From: Clostridiaceae bacterium
Lineage (GTDB): Bacteria > Bacillota > Clostridia > Saccharofermentanales > DTU023
Assembly (NCBI GenBank): GCA_012838135.1
Contig: DUPV01000015.1
Span: 1 to 64,000 of the forward strand
Direction: 5' to 3'
DNA length: 64,000 nucleotides
Positions 44,942 to 53,142 of the stretch are shown here, one piece after another. Numbering within the stretch: the first letter of the stretch is position 1; each line of letters begins with the position of its first letter. The notes under the pieces are model-generated. The model searched no databases. It had not been told where the DNA came from and saw only the letters and a program-made list of their open reading frames with translations. The position numbers and the translations under genes were made by a program.

Positions 44942-45263
44942 ATATACCCCGCACCTTGTCAAGAGACAAAAGCAACCCAACCTGAATTTCCCGTCGGAAT
45001 TTTCAGGTTGGGTTTACATCAAACAGCTGTCAACCCCAATCGGAGTGGCCCCGCTAAAGGTTGCCGCGTGGCGGCAGTTTCAGATCCGCAGACACCAGTA
45101 AACTGGCCTGCACTTCGCGTCATTCAGCATGGGATTTTTCGCTTGTAGTTTACTCTACGAGCGGCACGCATCGTTTGTTACGACGTGCAAAGCGTCAGCG
45201 CGAACTTTCCCTACGCTCTCGAACCAAGGTATTCCTGCTGTGATGATCAAAATAGATGAATGC
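44942..45263 (-). ncRNA. Candidate guide (bridge/seeker) RNA region of the IS1111-type element
   Basis: IS110-family elements make a structured non-coding RNA from a non-coding end that directs target choice; in the IS1111 group it lies downstream of the transposase, as here. Visible structures are a 13-bp stem AACCCAACCTGAA/TTCAGGTTGGGTT (44974-45014), the hairpin TGCCGC-GTG-GCGGCA near 45062-45076, and CGCTTGTAG/CTACGAGCG around 45140-45165. The exact RNA ends and loops cannot be read by eye. The ORF at 45061-45243 on the plus strand is a shadow. Confidence 0.5.
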
Positions 45264-46424
45264 TTACATGGACGAGATTTCCCTGTGAACGATTAAACCA
45301 ATTGCCCACATATCCCGAACCATTTCACTTGCAACCGCCACTTTAGCAACATTAATTTTCTTTCCTTTGGATATTAAGTGTCTAAAACGTTTATAGTGCC
45401 GGATATTACATTTTCGTGCTTCCTCCTCTACTTCGGCAGAAATCTCATGCCCTGAACGCAGGATTTTAGGGATACGATTTTGTTGAGACAAACTGGCAAG
45501 CCCTTCGATGACTGCTTTTCTAACCGTTGTGTCACCTGCCTTTGTAATGTGACCATTCTTTCCTGTTTTTTCTCCACTGTCATTTCGACTTGGTGTTAAC
45601 CCAAAATATCTGGATACACTGTATCCATTTTTAAAACGAGTAAAATCATCCATTGTAGCCACGTAAGCTAATGCCGTAATCTCATCGACTCCTTTTAATC
45701 TGGTCAAGGCATCTACATAGGGCTTAAAACGAGGTAATGAACAAACTTTTATACACTCTTTACTTATATCAGAACATTGCCTCAGTCCTATAAGGACCGT
45801 TTCTAAGTAAAATTGCAATGTTCGTCTTTCTACCGGCTTGGGTAACTCTATAGATTTTACCCAAGAAATGTAATTTTCTGTCCATGTTGCTTTAAGCTTA
45901 CCTGTCTTCGTCCTTTGATCCCAAACATATCCATGTCTGAGAAGCATGGACGAACATTGTAGCTTGCTACGTTTCACAGCATTGACTATATCGTAATAGG
46001 ATCTTACCAGATCTCTGGCAGCTTCAGATTCCTCATCTGGGATCCAAGTAACCCGACACTTTGTTTTTGGATTCAAAACAGCTGCGAGTAGTCGATCTTC
46101 ATCTCTGCGATCATCCTTGTGGATTCTGTCTTCAACACTAACTGGAATGCTGCTAACTGCTATTACATCACAACTATAACCTAAGTTCCTGAGATCTCTT
46201 GCTAACTGAACTACACAAGGACCTGACTCATACACAAAACGCATCGGTTCTGTCAGGCGTGTTGTAGCCCATTTAATCACATCCTCTGCCCTTGGACAAT
46301 CATTAAGGCGAGCATATGCCTCTTTTCCTGTTGTTAGATCCAATGCTGATAACATGATGAATCTTGCATGCTGATCCATAGAAATGACGGATGCAAATTC
46401 AGTCTGAATTGTGTATTCTTTCAT
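45264..46424 (-). CDS. IS110-family transposase (IS1111 group)
   Basis: A RuvC-like DEDD recombinase. The acidic residues are visible as D in VISMDQHARF, E in RFVYESGP, and the D-rich pair in HKDDRRDEDRLLAAV. The C-terminal Transposase_20 domain follows: LTRLKGVDEITALAYVATM, YFGLTPSRNDSGEKTGKNGH (serine nucleophile region) and ITKAGDTTVRKAVIEG. Length 386 is normal and no frameshift is seen, so it may be active. The start has GGGGG-rich sequence ahead rather than a classical site. Guide RNA probably comes from the flank downstream. Confidence 0.92.
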   Translation of the reverse strand: MKEYTIQTEFASVISMDQHARFIMLSALDLTTGKEAYARLNDCPRAEDVIKWATTRLTEPMRFVYESGPCVVQLARDLRNLGYSCDVIAVSSIPVSVEDRIHKDDRRDEDRLLAAVLNPKTKCRVTWIPDEESEAARDLVRSYYDIVNAVKRSKLQCSSMLLRHGYVWDQRTKTGKLKATWTENYISWVKSIELPKPVERRTLQFYLETVLIGLRQCSDISKECIKVCSLPRFKPYVDALTRLKGVDEITALAYVATMDDFTRFKNGYSVSRYFGLTPSRNDSGEKTGKNGHITKAGDTTVRKAVIEGLASLSQQNRIPKILRSGHEISAEVEEEARKCNIRHYKRFRHLISKGKKINVAKVAVASEMVRDMWAIGLIVHREISSM

Positions 46425-46546
46425 TGAAGCCCCCTTCCTGTTTGCGGCAGCTGAGTCCGCTTGGAATTATTTTCACATCAAGCGTATCGCCGCTGGCCCG
46501 CGTGTCAACAGGCTGGGCTTTTTATTTGCTTCGGTGCGGGGTATAT

Positions 46547-46819
46547 CGTCTACAGGCGAACTGAAAATTATGGCTGGCCATAAAATTTATTAAGTAATAA
46601 AAAATTAAATAAGCTTTATTTGTCGTGCTCATTTTTTAAAGATTACAGATTTGCACAGAATATTTATTACTATTAAAATAAAAACACTTAAAAGCAAGAA
46701 ATCTAATCTTCCTTACAAATGAATAGATAATAGCTAATGATAGAAAACTTGAATTTACAGAAATTTTTCGACACAGCCGTCCAAGAAAATGTTCGTCACC
46801 CAGCCTCTAAACTTTACTT
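46547..46819. other. AT-rich spacer with a possible IS terminus
   Basis: No gene is seen. Near 46751-46787 the stretch GAATTTACAGAAATTTTTCG resembles termini of IS256-like elements, but without a transposase this cannot be settled. Confidence 0.3.
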
Positions 46820-47420
46820 TCTTGCTTTTGCGTAACAAGCAGTCAATGATAAATATCCCGCTCTATCAAAGTAATGGTTTGGGATGGCTATATTCATCCG
46901 GCTTTACCCTGGTACCTACCAATATTTGTTTCTGGTGTTCGCCATAAACCAGACGGTCTTTTTGTCTAGTGCAGTTTTCTTGAGATTGTTGAATTTTGTG
47001 CTGGTCTTCTTCCATCTCTTACAAGTCACCATGCAAAGACGACGTAGTCATTTATCCAATTCTTTTAGTCTTTTGATCATGTTGGATTACTTAAAGTAGC
47101 TCACCCAGCCACGAATCAGTGCGTTTAGCCTTGATTTACGTTTCTCTATTCCCATACCGTTACTTAGTCCTGTTAAATTTCTAAATTTATTTTTTAGTTT
47201 CTTAAAACTTTTTTCGATTGTACATAACTTTATACCTTCTTTGTTTTGGTAAAATCTATAATCAAGGAAATTCGTGAACGTAATATAGGCTACTTTTGTC
47301 TTCTCTCAGTTTACTTTAAGAAAGAACTTGCCTTCCAAGTAGTTGCTTATGCTTTTTCAGCACTCATTCCGCTACTCGTATACTTTTGCAGAACATTCTT
47401 ATATCATCTGCATAGCGAAC
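46820..47420 (-). pseudogene. Group II intron reverse transcriptase/maturase, C-terminal remnant
   Basis: The minus strand, read across several frames, gives VRYADDI (the catalytic YADD box), ...LLGRQVLS, then RKSRLNALIRGWVSYFK and KRLKELDKWLRRRL, which is the GIIM maturase domain, and finally NHYFDRAGYLSL. There are many stops and shifts. The N-terminal half is missing because the right IS66 copy begins immediately after the YADD box (47421). No intron RNA domain V is recognised downstream. Confidence 0.82.
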
Positions 47421-48600
47421 GTGAGCGTAAAATCTATAGTCGTCTAGCCACCGAAACTCAACCCTGTTAGACTATCCAAAACTGGATGTCTTAAGACATA
47501 TAAAAATGAATAGTCCAGAGGTATCTTAAAATGGGTAGTAAACTTGTAGAGCTAAAAAACAATGCCAAATTAAACAATTGGTATATGGATATCCAATCAC
47601 AAAAACAGAGCGGTTTAACCGTAGACGAGTGGTGTGAGGGAGCCCGGAATGACTCGTTCCGCCTATTACTAGCGTTACAAAATAGTGATGAAAGCATTAG
47701 AAACTCGTCTCGCTGCTGAAGCAGGAAAAACAGTTCAGTTCGAAGCTTTACCGTCTCCAGCTCCTGTTAATGAATCTAAGGAAAAAAGCATCCGTATCCG
47801 GCTCGGTAATCTGGAAGTAGAGATACCACCCGGAGCTAGTCCTGAGAACATTCAAGCTATAATCGAGGCATTGAAATGTTAAAAAATTACCGAGCAGAAG
47901 GGAAAACCTATCTGGCTTTGGGTTATACTGATCTTCTAAGCATCAATAATCTTTTTGACGAGGCAGAAATTTTCAGTGATCCTGAGCAAGAAGAACCTAA
48001 ATTTGAAGAAGTAATCCGGGTTCCGGCTCATACCCGTAAGAAGAAATCTGTCATAGAACGTCTTCCTGAAGATATCCCTATCGTTGAACGTCACCACTAT
48101 GTAGATGGAGAGGGACGTACCTGTCCTCATTGCTCTGCAGAGATCGAAGAAATAGGTACAGAAACAAGAAGTACTCTGGACCTGGCACCTGCTAAAGTAT
48201 TTGAGATCCGCGATATTTGTCATGTTTATGCTTGTAAAGCTTGTGACAAAGAAGCAGAACCGGTGACGGTTCGTAAAGCAACCTTCCCGGCTGCTGTTAT
48301 CCCCGGTGGCATAGCCAGCCCTGAAGCAATTGCCAATGTGATCAATGACAAATTTGTTCAGGGAACACCACTCTATCGCCAGGAACAGTATTGGCAACGA
48401 GTAGGTGTAATGCTCTCCAAACAGACGATGTTAAACTGGCTGATGTACTCGGTAGAACAATACTTGAAATATATTTACGATAAACTTCATCAAGATCTAC
48501 TTCAAGAAGATATCCTGCATGCTGATGAAACAGAATTACAGATTCTGCATGAAGAAGGAAAAAGTCCACAAAAATTTATAAAAAAAGAAAATCTTAAACC
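47421..48600 (+). mobile_element. IS66-family remnant, right copy
   Basis: Begins with GTGAGCGTAAAATCT, matching the end of the left copy in reverse, then a broken tnpA and a tnpB-tnpC chimera. The element breaks off shortly after the first catalytic Asp of TnpC. It interrupts the group II intron reverse transcriptase gene. Confidence 0.75.
47531..47882 (+). pseudogene. IS66 TnpA, frameshifted
   Basis: The first part reads LNNWYMDIQSQKQSGLTVDEWCEG, the typical IS66 TnpA start; the frame then breaks around 47640-47690 and resumes as MKALETRLAAEAGKTVQFEA and IRLGNLEVEIPPGASPENIQ. The ORF track shows it as two overlapping ORFs (47531-47719 and 47685-47882). It is the less damaged of two copies. 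Confidence 0.8.
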
Positions 48601-48613
48601 ATTTTTTATCTAA
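47876..48613 (+). pseudogene. IS66 TnpB-TnpC chimera, truncated
   Basis: Residues 1-20 (MLKNYRAEGKTYLALGYTDL) match the start of TnpB in the left copy; from residue 21 the sequence is TnpC: RLPEDIPIVERHHYVDGEGR, CPHCSAEIEEIGTETRSTLD, the zinc-type CxxC pairs, then PGGIASPEAIANVINDKFVQ and LHADETELQILHEEGK with the first catalytic Asp (fragments). So about 100 residues of TnpB and the front of TnpC were deleted in frame. After HEEGKSPQK the sequence is foreign and stops; two thirds of the catalytic domain is missing. Confidence 0.85.
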
Positions 48614-48623
48614 TTATTCAACA

Positions 48624-48653
48624 ATAGGCTCATTTTTGATCAAATGAGCCTAT
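48624..48653. terminator. Hairpin between IS66 debris and the M3-like gene
   Basis: A perfect 12-bp stem ATAGGCTCATTT/AAATGAGCCTAT with a TTGATC loop. It is followed by ATATTTAT on the plus strand, a weak T-tract. It would end minus-strand transcripts of the M3-like gene or plus-strand read-through from the IS debris. Confidence 0.6.
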
Positions 48654-48711
48654 ATTTATAGAATTTATATTGTGTATTCATTTATTCCTTTGGGGAATTC
48701 TGATGGTTAAT

Positions 48712-50442
48712 TTATAAGTTTAAAATATCACATACAGTAAAAGACGCTCTGCGGATCGTATCCAACTCAAACGGCGAAGAAAAGCCGCTAATCAGAAGTC
48801 TTTTGACAAAGGGTAAATCCGTATTCGAGGTTAAGAGTTTATTTAATTTGGTTTCTAATTTATTGCGTTTATCCCGATGAGGTCTTTCTGCCAGTATCAC
48901 AACCAAAGCCAAGGTGCGATTAAGCGAACTGAAAGGTTTATCAAAAATTCGCTGAACTAATTGCCAAGAATTCCCTTCAGAAAAATAACCATCAGCTCCA
49001 TAATCATAATTAATATTCAAATTTTGTTCAATTTGTTTCCATAAATTTGCAAAGTTAACATCGCTATCGGATTTATCTGAATATACCGTCGATTCAAATG
49101 TATCAACTGCAATTGCTTTGGGAATTTTCAGAAGTTCATAGCTTAAGCTTAAGTCATTAAATAATTCCGCATTTTCTCCGGCAAACAATTCCGTTTTACG
49201 CGAACTCAAAAAAACCATAGCCAAACCTGAAATCTTGCGGACTAAATCGGATTGCTTATAACCGGCAATCCCCTTGAAATTGATCATACCGCTAAAATCA
49301 GCCAAAGCCTTACCAATACTATAAAAAGCATCTTCTAAGATGAAAGCCGGACGTGAAAAAGATAATGCTAAATAGACTGAATTCCATTTCGGCAATAAAG
49401 TAACATCACGACCTAACTCTCTGCGTAAACGCGGTTCAGATGTCCAAAATTTACCACTGATCAAATCATCAACATATGATCCTTCATCACCGATAATCTG
49501 ACGAATAGTATCGGCAAATATATTTTTAATTGATAGATCTTTATCGATTAAATTAAATCGCCCCTCAGGTAATAATTTCAAATGATCATAATAAAAAAAA
49601 TTCTCTTTATGTAAACGCCGATTGCGTAATGATATTATTTCCTCAATCAGAGGTAAAAAATATTCATGTAAATGTTTTTTGAACAGCACCAATTGTTTTC
49701 TTGTATAGCCGTATCCCTTGTTTTTAGCCGTAATATAATCAAAATATGTTTGATTGCTCTGTGTAGCTTGTTGTTTACGATTAAAAACTAATTCACGAAA
49801 TTCTCGCTCACGTTCTTCCGCAAATGCAAGCAATTTTTGACTAAATTTGTAATAAATTTGCACTCTGCAGTCAGCATTCGCCAATCTCAGCCAATTATTC
49901 AACTCTTCTATATAAATTTCAAATAATTTTGGAGCTTGGCCTTCTAAATATGAAAAATTTCCGGGTTCAACAGTTTCAATATTAATAGATATGCTTTTAA
50001 TAAAATTACGATTTGAATCAATCAACTGATGTTCCCGATCAAGCAGATCCTTATCGACTTTAGCCTCGGTTAAAGCTATTCTGCGCGCTGCGTTAATGAT
50101 TGAGGCATGCACCAAAGCATCGTCAGCAAATTTTATATTCAGATCTGCAATAACCGAGAATACTTCGTTATAACAAATCTGTAATTTTGAAATGCTTTCT
50201 GATAATATATTGAATTCTTCAATATATTCAGTGGTATCTTCTCCGGTATATCGCAAAATTGAACATAGGTTATACATCGAGATAAAATTCAGATACTCCT
50301 CAGAAAATTGATCAAAAAGCAATTTAATCTTTTGTGAATTAGGTACAAACTTTTTCAATTGTTTGAGTAAATCTCGACAAACACGTGAAATCTGGCTGAA
50401 ATCAGGTCTGATATATTTTAGATCTGAAAATTTGTCCGCCAT
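48712..50442 (-). CDS. M3 (PepF-like) peptidase homologue lacking the HEXXH zinc site
   Basis: The 576-residue, mostly helical protein has the length and several landmarks of M3B oligoendopeptidases: an N-terminal helical region, the TYFDYITAKNKGYGYTRKQL stretch followed by FKKHLHEYFLPLIEEIISLR, YYDHLKLLPEG, and a late RTLALVVILAE helix. Where an active enzyme has a F-T-L-x-H-E-F-G-H-A helix after a substrate-strand, this one reads ILEDAFYSIGKALADFSG: same helix shape, none of the zinc ligands. I therefore call it a probable pseudo-peptidase; the fold assignment is by eye and moderate. It follows argS by five bases on the same strand. Confidence 0.5.
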   Translation of the reverse strand: MADKFSDLKYIRPDFSQISRVCRDLLKQLKKFVPNSQKIKLLFDQFSEEYLNFISMYNLCSILRYTGEDTTEYIEEFNILSESISKLQICYNEVFSVIADLNIKFADDALVHASIINAARRIALTEAKVDKDLLDREHQLIDSNRNFIKSISINIETVEPGNFSYLEGQAPKLFEIYIEELNNWLRLANADCRVQIYYKFSQKLLAFAEEREREFRELVFNRKQQATQSNQTYFDYITAKNKGYGYTRKQLVLFKKHLHEYFLPLIEEIISLRNRRLHKENFFYYDHLKLLPEGRFNLIDKDLSIKNIFADTIRQIIGDEGSYVDDLISGKFWTSEPRLRRELGRDVTLLPKWNSVYLALSFSRPAFILEDAFYSIGKALADFSGMINFKGIAGYKQSDLVRKISGLAMVFLSSRKTELFAGENAELFNDLSLSYELLKIPKAIAVDTFESTVYSDKSDSDVNFANLWKQIEQNLNINYDYGADGYFSEGNSWQLVQRIFDKPFSSLNRTLALVVILAERPHRDKRNKLETKLNKLLTSNTDLPFVKRLLISGFSSPFELDTIRRASFTVCDILNL

Positions 50443-50446
50443 CGAA

Positions 50447-52165
50447 CTACATCCGTTCTACCGGATTAATTCCCACCAGTTTTAAACCGTTTTTGATGAC
50501 CACACTAACAGCGAAAACCAATCCTAATCTGGCTTGTCGTAACGCTGCATCTTCCGTTTTCAAAATAGATGTATTGTGATAAAAACGATTGAAATTGCGA
50601 GCTAATTGGGAAATTTTACGCAACAGGATACTGGGTTCAAACTCTTCGGCTGCCTGGATCAAAGCTTCCGGATATTGATACATGTTTTTAATCAGTCCAA
50701 ATTCATCTGCATCTGTCAACAAGCTAAAATCCAAGTTATTTTGTTCAGTACTGACAAAATTCGCTTTTTGCAAAATGCTTTTTGCTCTGGCATAAGTATA
50801 CATCAAATAGGGAGCTGTATCACCTTCAAAATCAAGCATTTCATCCCAATCAAACACGATATCGCGTTCACGACCGTTTTTGAGATAGGTATATTTAACA
50901 GCTGCCAAACCGACCGTCTCAGCAGTTTGCTCAATTTCAGCCTGACTCATATCAGGATTATTATTTGCTATAATATCTTTCGTTTTGGCTACACTTTGAT
51001 CCAAAAGATCTTCCAACAAAATTATATTGCCTTTTCTCGTTGAAAAATCGCCATCTTTGAATTTCACAGAACCGAAACCGACATGAATGTTCTGATCGGC
51101 TTTAGCAAAACCGGTTTTTTTCAAAACTGCAAAAACTTGTTGAAAATGATTGGTTTGCGGCAGACCTACTACGTAAATATTTTTATAATAATCATATGTC
51201 CGATCTCGATAAAGAATGGCAGCAATATCACGTGAAGCATAAATTGTGGTACCATCGGATTTCAGAATAATACACGGATTCAAATCAAATTCTTCCAAAT
51301 CTACAATTTGAGCTCCTTCGCTCTCTTGTAACAAACCTTTGGCTTCCAACATTTCTACAACTTCAGGAATTAAATCGGAATAAAAGCTTTCTCCGTTATA
51401 ATTATCAAAATCAATTCCCATTCTCTCATAAAGACGATTGAATTCAAGCAGACTGTAATCTCTGAATTTTTGCCATAATTCAACTTCTGCCGGCTCTTTA
51501 TTCTCAAGAAGCCTGAAAGCTTCACGAGCTTGATCTTCCAACTCCGGTTGTTCTTTAAGTACTGAATGAAACTTGACATATACTCTGGTTAATTCAGCAA
51601 TCGGTTCTTTGGCTAATGCGGCTTCATCACCCCATAGGCGCCAGGCAATGATCAGTTTGCCGAATTGAGTACCGTAATCACCAAGATGATTCATCCTGAT
51701 AATATTGAAACCCAGGGCTTCATATATATTAGCGATGGCTTGACCCAAAATAGTTGTATAGGCATGACCGACATGAAAAGGTTTGGCGATATTCGGTGAA
51801 GAATATTCTACAATTACATTTCTTTGTTGTCCTATTTGCGATTTGCCATAAGAATCTAATTCAGATAATATTGTTTCCAAAACTATCGATGCATAATAAC
51901 CGCGATTCAGATAAAAATTCAAATATGGTCCGACTGCTTCGGTTTTTTTCAGCCATTGCGGAGAATTCTGATTTAAATTTTCACTGATCTCGAATGCAAT
52001 TTGTGCCGGGTTTTTCTTTAATTCTTTTGCTAAACGAAAACATGGAAATGCATAATCTCCCATATCTTCTTTAGGTGGTATTTCAATCAGAGCCGAGATT
52101 GCATCTATCTCAAGCTCCGTTTGATTTGCAATATTTTCTGCAACTGCTAAACGAAAATCAAACAT
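50447..52165 (-). CDS. argS: Arginyl-tRNA synthetase
   Basis: Charges tRNA-Arg. The N-terminal Arg-tRNA domain (LEIDAISALIEIPPKEDMGD) is followed by the class I signature SPNIAKPFHVGHAYTTILG (HVGH), the KMSKS-equivalent STRKGNIILLEDLL, and the C-terminal DALR anticodon domain around MYQYPEALIQAAEEFEPS. Length about 572 is typical. The ORF track start is four codons early; GGGAGG lies before the ATG used, whose A is shared with the upstream stop codon (TAATG). Confidence 0.96.
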   Translation of the reverse strand: MFDFRLAVAENIANQTELEIDAISALIEIPPKEDMGDYAFPCFRLAKELKKNPAQIAFEISENLNQNSPQWLKKTEAVGPYLNFYLNRGYYASIVLETILSELDSYGKSQIGQQRNVIVEYSSPNIAKPFHVGHAYTTILGQAIANIYEALGFNIIRMNHLGDYGTQFGKLIIAWRLWGDEAALAKEPIAELTRVYVKFHSVLKEQPELEDQAREAFRLLENKEPAEVELWQKFRDYSLLEFNRLYERMGIDFDNYNGESFYSDLIPEVVEMLEAKGLLQESEGAQIVDLEEFDLNPCIILKSDGTTIYASRDIAAILYRDRTYDYYKNIYVVGLPQTNHFQQVFAVLKKTGFAKADQNIHVGFGSVKFKDGDFSTRKGNIILLEDLLDQSVAKTKDIIANNNPDMSQAEIEQTAETVGLAAVKYTYLKNGRERDIVFDWDEMLDFEGDTAPYLMYTYARAKSILQKANFVSTEQNNLDFSLLTDADEFGLIKNMYQYPEALIQAAEEFEPSILLRKISQLARNFNRFYHNTSILKTEDAALRQARLGLVFAVSVVIKNGLKLVGINPVERM

Positions 52166-53100
52166 TAAGCCTCCCATAAAGGACTTGAATAGACACCGGA
52201 ATCTATCAATTTTTGGATTTCTTGTTCTACTTGTGGTTTATCTTCTTTATATGTAACCCCGTGCCATTGGTCATGACTGGTTTTGACAGAAACTTCAACT
52301 GTATCATTCGCAATTAATTCAGCAATTGATGACGGTAACAAAAATTCAGCTTTTAACGGATTTTCAGTTAAAGCCTGATCTAAAAACGTCGGGAATTGAG
52401 CTTTCAAATAATCAATTAATGAAAGGTCAAAGCCCCAGAAATTCATCGAAACCGTACTTTCCCGCGGTAATTCTTCCCAAGTCTGACCATCATCTTCTGT
52501 CATAAAAGCTTGATTATCACGTTCAACAATCTTGGTTCGTTCAACAATATGAATAAGCTTATTGTTCAAATCTACTTCGCAAATTCCTCTTGCAACATGA
52601 CCGTATTTGCTCAGTGTTTTCATCAATTGATAACCTACCATCAAATATTGCGGTTTTGATCCTGCCGGTTTTTCCGAAATGTCAACTAAAAAGTCATAAA
52701 CAATCTGAAATGCTTCACGACCATAATAATCGTCGGCATTAATTACACAAAACGGTGCATCAATTATATCGCGAGCTGCCAGTAAAGCATGTGAGGTACC
52801 CCAAGGTTTAACTCTTTCTTCAGGATTGTTATAGCCGTCCGGTAAATCATTAATATCTTGAAAAGCATATTGAACTGAATAGTGTTTTGCAATTCTCTTA
52901 CCGATTATCTTATCAAATTCTTGTTCAATCTCTTTTTTGATAATAAACACAACTCTTCGAAAACCGGCTTGATAAGCATCATACAAAGAATAATCCATGA
53001 TTATCTCGCCACCCGGTCCGATCGGTTCAATTTGTTTGAGTCCGCCATAACGTGATCCCATACCTGCTGCTAAAATAACTAGAATAGGTTGCTTTGACAT
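52165..53100 (-). CDS. Sugar-phosphate nucleotidyltransferase
   Basis: A GT-A type NTP transferase: VILAAGMGSRYGGLKQIEPI is the nucleotide-binding loop (GxGxR...K), FCVINADDYYGREAF the metal-binding D-D strand, and ESTVSMNFWGFDLSLIDY a later substrate strand. Closest in look to single-domain UTP/GTP-sugar pyrophosphorylase relatives with a C-terminal tail; the sugar cannot be told. GGAGGA lies before the ATG ten codons inside the ORF track start. It is coupled to argS through TAATG, an odd pairing, and follows ppk1. Confidence 0.85.
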   Translation of the reverse strand: MSKQPILVILAAGMGSRYGGLKQIEPIGPGGEIIMDYSLYDAYQAGFRRVVFIIKKEIEQEFDKIIGKRIAKHYSVQYAFQDINDLPDGYNNPEERVKPWGTSHALLAARDIIDAPFCVINADDYYGREAFQIVYDFLVDISEKPAGSKPQYLMVGYQLMKTLSKYGHVARGICEVDLNNKLIHIVERTKIVERDNQAFMTEDDGQTWEELPRESTVSMNFWGFDLSLIDYLKAQFPTFLDQALTENPLKAEFLLPSSIAELIANDTVEVSVKTSHDQWHGVTYKEDKPQVEQEIQKLIDSGVYSSPLWEA

Positions 53101-53142
53101 AACTGTCCTCCAATTTATATAATTAATCATTCTGTCAGTTTT

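Larger units (their letters stand above)
44942..46546 (-). mobile_element. IS110-family (IS1111 group) insertion sequence
   Basis: A complete DEDD transposase gene is bounded by a perfect 14-bp inverted repeat, ATATACCCCGCACC at 44942-44955 and its complement at 46533-46546. Subterminal inverted repeats are what separates the IS1111 group from other IS110 elements; the true tips may lie a few bases outside. About 320 bp of non-coding, strongly structured DNA lies downstream of the transposase stop and about 120 bp upstream of its start. It has a higher GC content than its surroundings. It sits directly beside an IS66 end. Confidence 0.85.

Noticed and set aside
45061-45243. 60-residue plus-strand ORF
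   Set aside because: It lies in the structured non-coding end of the IS1111-type element and has no family similarity or ribosome binding site.
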